A DNA stretch of 17,913 nucleotides, taken from positions 1 through 17,913 of the forward strand of contig CAKPZX010000035.1 in NCBI GenBank assembly GCA_934215455.1. Reading direction: 5' to 3'. Origin of the DNA: an uncultured Streptococcus sp. GTDB taxonomy: Bacteria > Bacillota > Bacilli > Lactobacillales > Streptococcaceae. Positions 15,123 to 17,913 of this stretch are shown here, one piece after another. A program made the position numbers and the translations under genes. Numbering within the stretch: the stretch's first letter is position 1; each line of letters begins with the position of its first letter. The notes below the pieces were generated by a model. It saw nothing but the letters and a program-made list of their open reading frames with translations. It ran no database searches and was not told where the DNA came from.

Positions 15123-17150
15123 ATGAATCATTTAAACAAAGATATCATTTTTGGTATTCGCAAGTCTAAGCTTGGAGTCTTTTCTGTCGTGATTGCGATT
15201 ATGGGGGCTTGTTTTTTGACTGGAAAATCTGTGGCTGCTGATCAAGCTGGAGAGCAGGCACAAGTCCAAACACAAGGGCAAGAAGCGACAACCTCTGATC
15301 CCGCAAGCTCTCAAGTAGATACCAGCCAATATGGAGCATCTATGCCTTACACCCGTTATGAAGCAGACAAAGGGAACCTCCTTGGAAAGGCAGAGGTAGA
15401 ACAGTCTCAAGACAGTCACTCAACAGCTATTGAAGCTTCTGATCAGACTTATGTTGCTTTAAAAGAAAAGGGAGATGGTGTCTCCTTTACGGTCAATGAA
15501 CCAGCCAATGCCTTAACTGTACGCTACACAGTACCAGATGGTGCAAGTGGACAACTCGATGTACAGGTGAATGGTCACAGTGTAAAACAATTGGATCTTT
15601 CGTCCTCATCTAACTGGCAGTACTTGAATGACAAAGGTGTTTATGATAGTGCCCAGGCGGATACACGCGCTCGGTTCCAATTTGATGAAGTACATAGCCT
15701 TCTTCCAGACATTCAACTTCAAAAAGGAGATGTGGTTTCACTCGTAAAAAACAAAGCAGACGACGTCCATTATGGTCTTGACTTTGTGGAATTTGAGCAA
15801 GCTCCAGACCCGATTGCTCAAGGGGATAATGCTATCAATATTGTATCTAAAGGAGCCACGCCAAACGATGATACTGATGACAGCCGGGCCCTCTATGATG
15901 CGATTTATGAAGCTAAACAAACCGGAAAGAATGTCTATATCCCAGCCGGGCGATTTAATCTCAATCGAAAAGTCGGTATCGATGCTTCTGATATGAAGAT
16001 TTCAGGGGCCGGTATCTGGCATACCCAACTGCATTTCACTAGCGACCAAGCTGGTGGCGGTGGTTTTGACTTCCTTCACCAAGACAACCATGTTGAATTT
16101 AGCGATGTCTATCTTTCTTCCAACCTTCGTTCACGCTATGGTGAAAATGCTCAGTACAAGGCCATTTCTGGAACGCCAGGTAAGAATTCTCATATTCACG
16201 ATATTTGGGCCGAACATTTTGAAGTCGGCATGTGGATTGGCGATTATGCTGGCAAAAATGATATAAAGTACACAGATGGTCTAGTAGTAGAAAATGTCCG
16301 TTTGCGCAATAACCTGGCTGACGGAGTCAACTTTGCCCAAGGGACTAAGAATTCGATTGTCCGCAATTCGAGTATTCGTGGAAATGGAGATGACGGTCTA
16401 GCCAGCTGGTCAAGTATTGCGGATGGAACAGAATCAGCAGTAGCAGAAAACAATAAATTCTTGCACAATACAATTGAACTCGGTTGGCGTGCTGGGGGTG
16501 TGGGAATCTTTGGTGGAAAAGGTCATGAGATTGCCTACAATCGGATTAAAGACAATATCGGTGATGCCGGAATTCGCTTGACGACTGTCTTTAAAGGCCA
16601 TAACTTTGATCTGAATGAAGAAGGAATTCGGGTTCACCACAATCTCTTGGAGCGTACAGGAACGAAGAGCGATATCTACAACAAGCATCGTGGATCGATT
16701 GATGTTGAAACGCGCTATGGAGATATTAAAAATGTCACCATTGAGGACAATGTATTTGTATCGCCATTTGATACAGGTGTGACCGATCACCTCAATCCAA
16801 ATGGAGGTATCCTAAACCATGTAGAAGTTAGAAACAATCAGACAATAGCGCAACTCACTCAAGCGACTTCAGGAGGAGTGTCTGTCTCCGCTTCAAAACC
16901 AGTTGGACAAGCCTTGAAAGTGAAAGAAAAATCCCTTCAAGTAAGCGCAGTGAAAGCTTCCCTTCAACCATCGAAAGTTCAACCGTCTAAAAAACAAACC
17001 GATCTGAATCTTAAACAAGCAAAGACAGTCACTAAAACAGTCAAACCTAACTATGTTCTAAAACCAACAAATTCCAAACAAAAGAGCTTTTTGAAAGCTC
17101 CGAGTGCTTTATTCCTTTACCGGATGATGGGGTTAAGTCAAACGGTTTAA
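15123..17150 (+). CDS. Secreted beta-helix protein, probable GH87 alpha-1,3-glucanase (mutanase)
   Basis: This 675-residue secreted protein starts with a YSIRK-like signal (FGIRKSKLGVFS, then a hydrophobic run, cut near SVAADQ). ATG 15123 is chosen; a GTG one codon earlier is possible. Residues about 76-226 look like a CBM6/35-type sugar-binding beta-sandwich (YTRYEAD start). Residues about 236-575 form a right-handed beta-helix beginning INIVSKGATPNDDTDDSRAL, with YIPAGRFNL and SGAGIWHTQL. ADGVNFAQGTKN and GNGDDGLASWS carry Asp400, Asp423 and Asp424; their spacing of 23 and 24 equals that of the three catalytic Asp residues I recall for GH87 alpha-1,3-glucanases. The predicted action is cleavage of alpha-1,3-glucan such as plaque mutan. 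The Lys-rich tail (about 590-675) has no LPXTG, so the enzyme may be free or charge-bound. Another beta-helix lyase or hydrolase remains possible. Confidence 0.82.
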   Translation: MNHLNKDIIFGIRKSKLGVFSVVIAIMGACFLTGKSVAADQAGEQAQVQTQGQEATTSDPASSQVDTSQYGASMPYTRYEADKGNLLGKAEVEQSQDSHSTAIEASDQTYVALKEKGDGVSFTVNEPANALTVRYTVPDGASGQLDVQVNGHSVKQLDLSSSSNWQYLNDKGVYDSAQADTRARFQFDEVHSLLPDIQLQKGDVVSLVKNKADDVHYGLDFVEFEQAPDPIAQGDNAINIVSKGATPNDDTDDSRALYDAIYEAKQTGKNVYIPAGRFNLNRKVGIDASDMKISGAGIWHTQLHFTSDQAGGGGFDFLHQDNHVEFSDVYLSSNLRSRYGENAQYKAISGTPGKNSHIHDIWAEHFEVGMWIGDYAGKNDIKYTDGLVVENVRLRNNLADGVNFAQGTKNSIVRNSSIRGNGDDGLASWSSIADGTESAVAENNKFLHNTIELGWRAGGVGIFGGKGHEIAYNRIKDNIGDAGIRLTTVFKGHNFDLNEEGIRVHHNLLERTGTKSDIYNKHRGSIDVETRYGDIKNVTIEDNVFVSPFDTGVTDHLNPNGGILNHVEVRNNQTIAQLTQATSGGVSVSASKPVGQALKVKEKSLQVSAVKASLQPSKVQPSKKQTDLNLKQAKTVTKTVKPNYVLKPTNSKQKSFLKAPSALFLYRMMGLSQTV

Positions 17151-17159
17151 GAAGGATGG

Positions 17160-17188
17160 AAATCCTGGATACAATTCCAGGATTTTTT
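17160..17188 (+). terminator. Terminator of the glucanase gene
   Basis: AAATCCTGG (17160-17168) pairs with CCAGGATTT (17177-17185) around an eight-base loop, then T residues. Confidence 0.92.
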
Positions 17189-17207
17189 GCTTGCTGCTAG
17201 TCCTTCA

Positions 17208-17236
17208 TTGACAGTGAGAAGGCATATCGGTATACT
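17208..17236 (+). promoter_or_regulatory. Consensus-like promoter of the acetyltransferase gene
   Basis: A perfect TTGACA (17208-17213), a 17-base spacer and TATACT (17231-17236). A second TATAAT at 17240-17245 has no -35 at the right distance. Confidence 0.85.
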
Positions 17237-17262
17237 AGGTATAATCTAATTAGGAGGCCTCC

Positions 17263-17772
17263 ATGATGATTCGACCCGTTCAACTTAGCGATGCAGCAGC
17301 TATCCGAGCGATTTACCAACCTTATGTAACAGAGACAGCCATTACCTTTGAGGTTGATGTACCGACTGTCCAGGAATTTGAAAGACGCATCACAAAAACG
17401 CTGACTCAATTTCCTTATTTGGTCGCAGAAGTGGATGGGAAAGTTGTGGGGTATGCCTATGCCTCGACCTATTATGCACGCGCTGCCTATGATTGGACCA
17501 CTGAATTGTCTATTTATGTAGCCAAAGAGGCGCGTGGACAAGGGATTGGATCGGCCCTATATACTGCCTTAGAAGAGGAGTTACAAGCACGAGGCTACTT
17601 ACGCTTTCTGGCCTGTATCGCAGTTCCGAATGAAGCGAGCATTTCCATGCATGAAAAGCGGGGCTATGTCCAAGTCGCTCATTTCACAAAGATTGGCTAT
17701 AAGTTTAACAAATGGCATGATATTGTCTGGATGCAAAAGACCATAGATGGGCCGGTGAGAAAAATCAAGTAA
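17263..17772 (+). CDS. GNAT N-acetyltransferase, PAT/Bar (phosphinothricin acetyltransferase)-like
   Basis: The 169-residue cytoplasmic enzyme transfers an acetyl group from acetyl-CoA to an amine. It has the PAT-subfamily plan: IRPVQLSDAAAI at the start, IYQPYVTETAITFE, GYAYASTYYARAAYDWTTELSIYV (about 63-86), the acetyl-CoA loop RGQGIG at 91-96, the ACIAVPNEASISMHEKRGY stretch at 117-135 and a late FNKWHDIVWM motif at 148-157. Members acetylate phosphinothricin, methionine sulfoximine, methionine sulfone or other amino-acid analogues; the natural substrate here is unknown. GGAGG lies five bases before ATG 17263 and eight before ATG 17266, so either could be the start. A strong promoter precedes the gene, and no T-run terminator is seen after it. 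Confidence 0.9.
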   Translation: MMIRPVQLSDAAAIRAIYQPYVTETAITFEVDVPTVQEFERRITKTLTQFPYLVAEVDGKVVGYAYASTYYARAAYDWTTELSIYVAKEARGQGIGSALYTALEEELQARGYLRFLACIAVPNEASISMHEKRGYVQVAHFTKIGYKFNKWHDIVWMQKTIDGPVRKIK

Positions 17773-17877
17773 GAGCTGTTAAGGAGTAGTAGCTAAATGA
17801 AATGAAAGCTCCAAATCACTTGAAACAATCCATAATTTATTCAGCATAGAAGATGTTTTTATACGAAAGAGGTTTTT

Positions 17878-17913
17878 ATGACTCAAGAACAAAGTGCTAG
17901 ACTGTTACCTCAA
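17878..17913 (+). CDS. Start of an unidentified gene (3' partial)
   Basis: An ATG at 17878 opens a frame (MTQEQSARLLPQ) that runs to the window edge. AAAGAGG lies five or six bases upstream. The 105 bases between it and the acetyltransferase hold no clear promoter or terminator. Twelve codons are too few to identify a product. Confidence 0.55.
   Translation, partial: MTQEQSARLLPQ

Noticed and set aside
17117..17131. Out-of-frame LPDDG near the end of the glucanase gene, suggesting a lost LPXTG anchor after a frameshift
   Set aside because: The Thr is missing, no hydrophobic segment or basic tail follows in that frame, and the gene stop is quickly followed by a good terminator.
17802..17849. 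15-codon ORF (MKAPNHLKQ...) after the acetyltransferase
   Set aside because: Too short, and the nearest ribosome-like site (GGAG 17782-17785) is too far away; no support beyond an open frame.

Overview
The window reads as chromosomal DNA of an oral streptococcus of the Mitis/Sanguinis type. The evidence is a sortase-anchored CshA-type fibril adhesin, the dihydrofolate reductase / 56-residue ORF / clpX / engB order that I recall from pneumococcus, an L10-leader rplJL operon, WalR (VicR)-type regulatory boxes, and low-GC DNA with many extended -10 promoters. All genes lie on the + strand. I see no tRNA, rRNA, CRISPR array, insertion sequence or phage gene.

Layout. (1) 1-3135: 3' part of a giant LPXTG adhesin, with eight complete CshA-type repeats plus the end of a ninth, two MucBP-like repeats, a proline-rich wall-spanning stretch and an LPNTG anchor. 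(2) 3282-5846: folate and housekeeping operon of dihydrofolate reductase, a 56-residue membrane peptide, clpX and engB. (3) 5996-6697: secreted glucosaminidase-domain murein hydrolase behind an exact WalR box. (4) 6869-7666: formate/nitrite-type channel. (5) 7700-8900: rplJ-rplL with an L10 autoregulatory leader. (6) 9004-11266: four tandem paralogous lipoprotein genes, each with its own promoter and terminator; a second WalR-type box, inverted, precedes the first. (7) 11261-14981: two-gene heterodimeric ABC exporter with one degenerate and one canonical ATP site, behind a structured leader. (8) 15063-17188: secreted beta-helix protein resembling GH87 alpha-1,3-glucanase (mutanase). (9) 17208-17772: PAT/Bar-like GNAT acetyltransferase. 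(10) 17878-end: first codons of an unidentified gene.

How the parts relate. The envelope theme is strong: wall adhesin, murein hydrolase, lipoprotein array, exporter and extracellular glucanase. The two WalR-type boxes suggest that the murein hydrolase and the lipoprotein array are coupled to cell-wall homeostasis. The least described elements are the lipoprotein array, whose third gene looks mosaic, and the glucanase, which has a YSIRK-like signal but no sortase anchor. No intergenic gap exceeds about 250 bases, and each is covered by the promoters, terminators or leaders listed.
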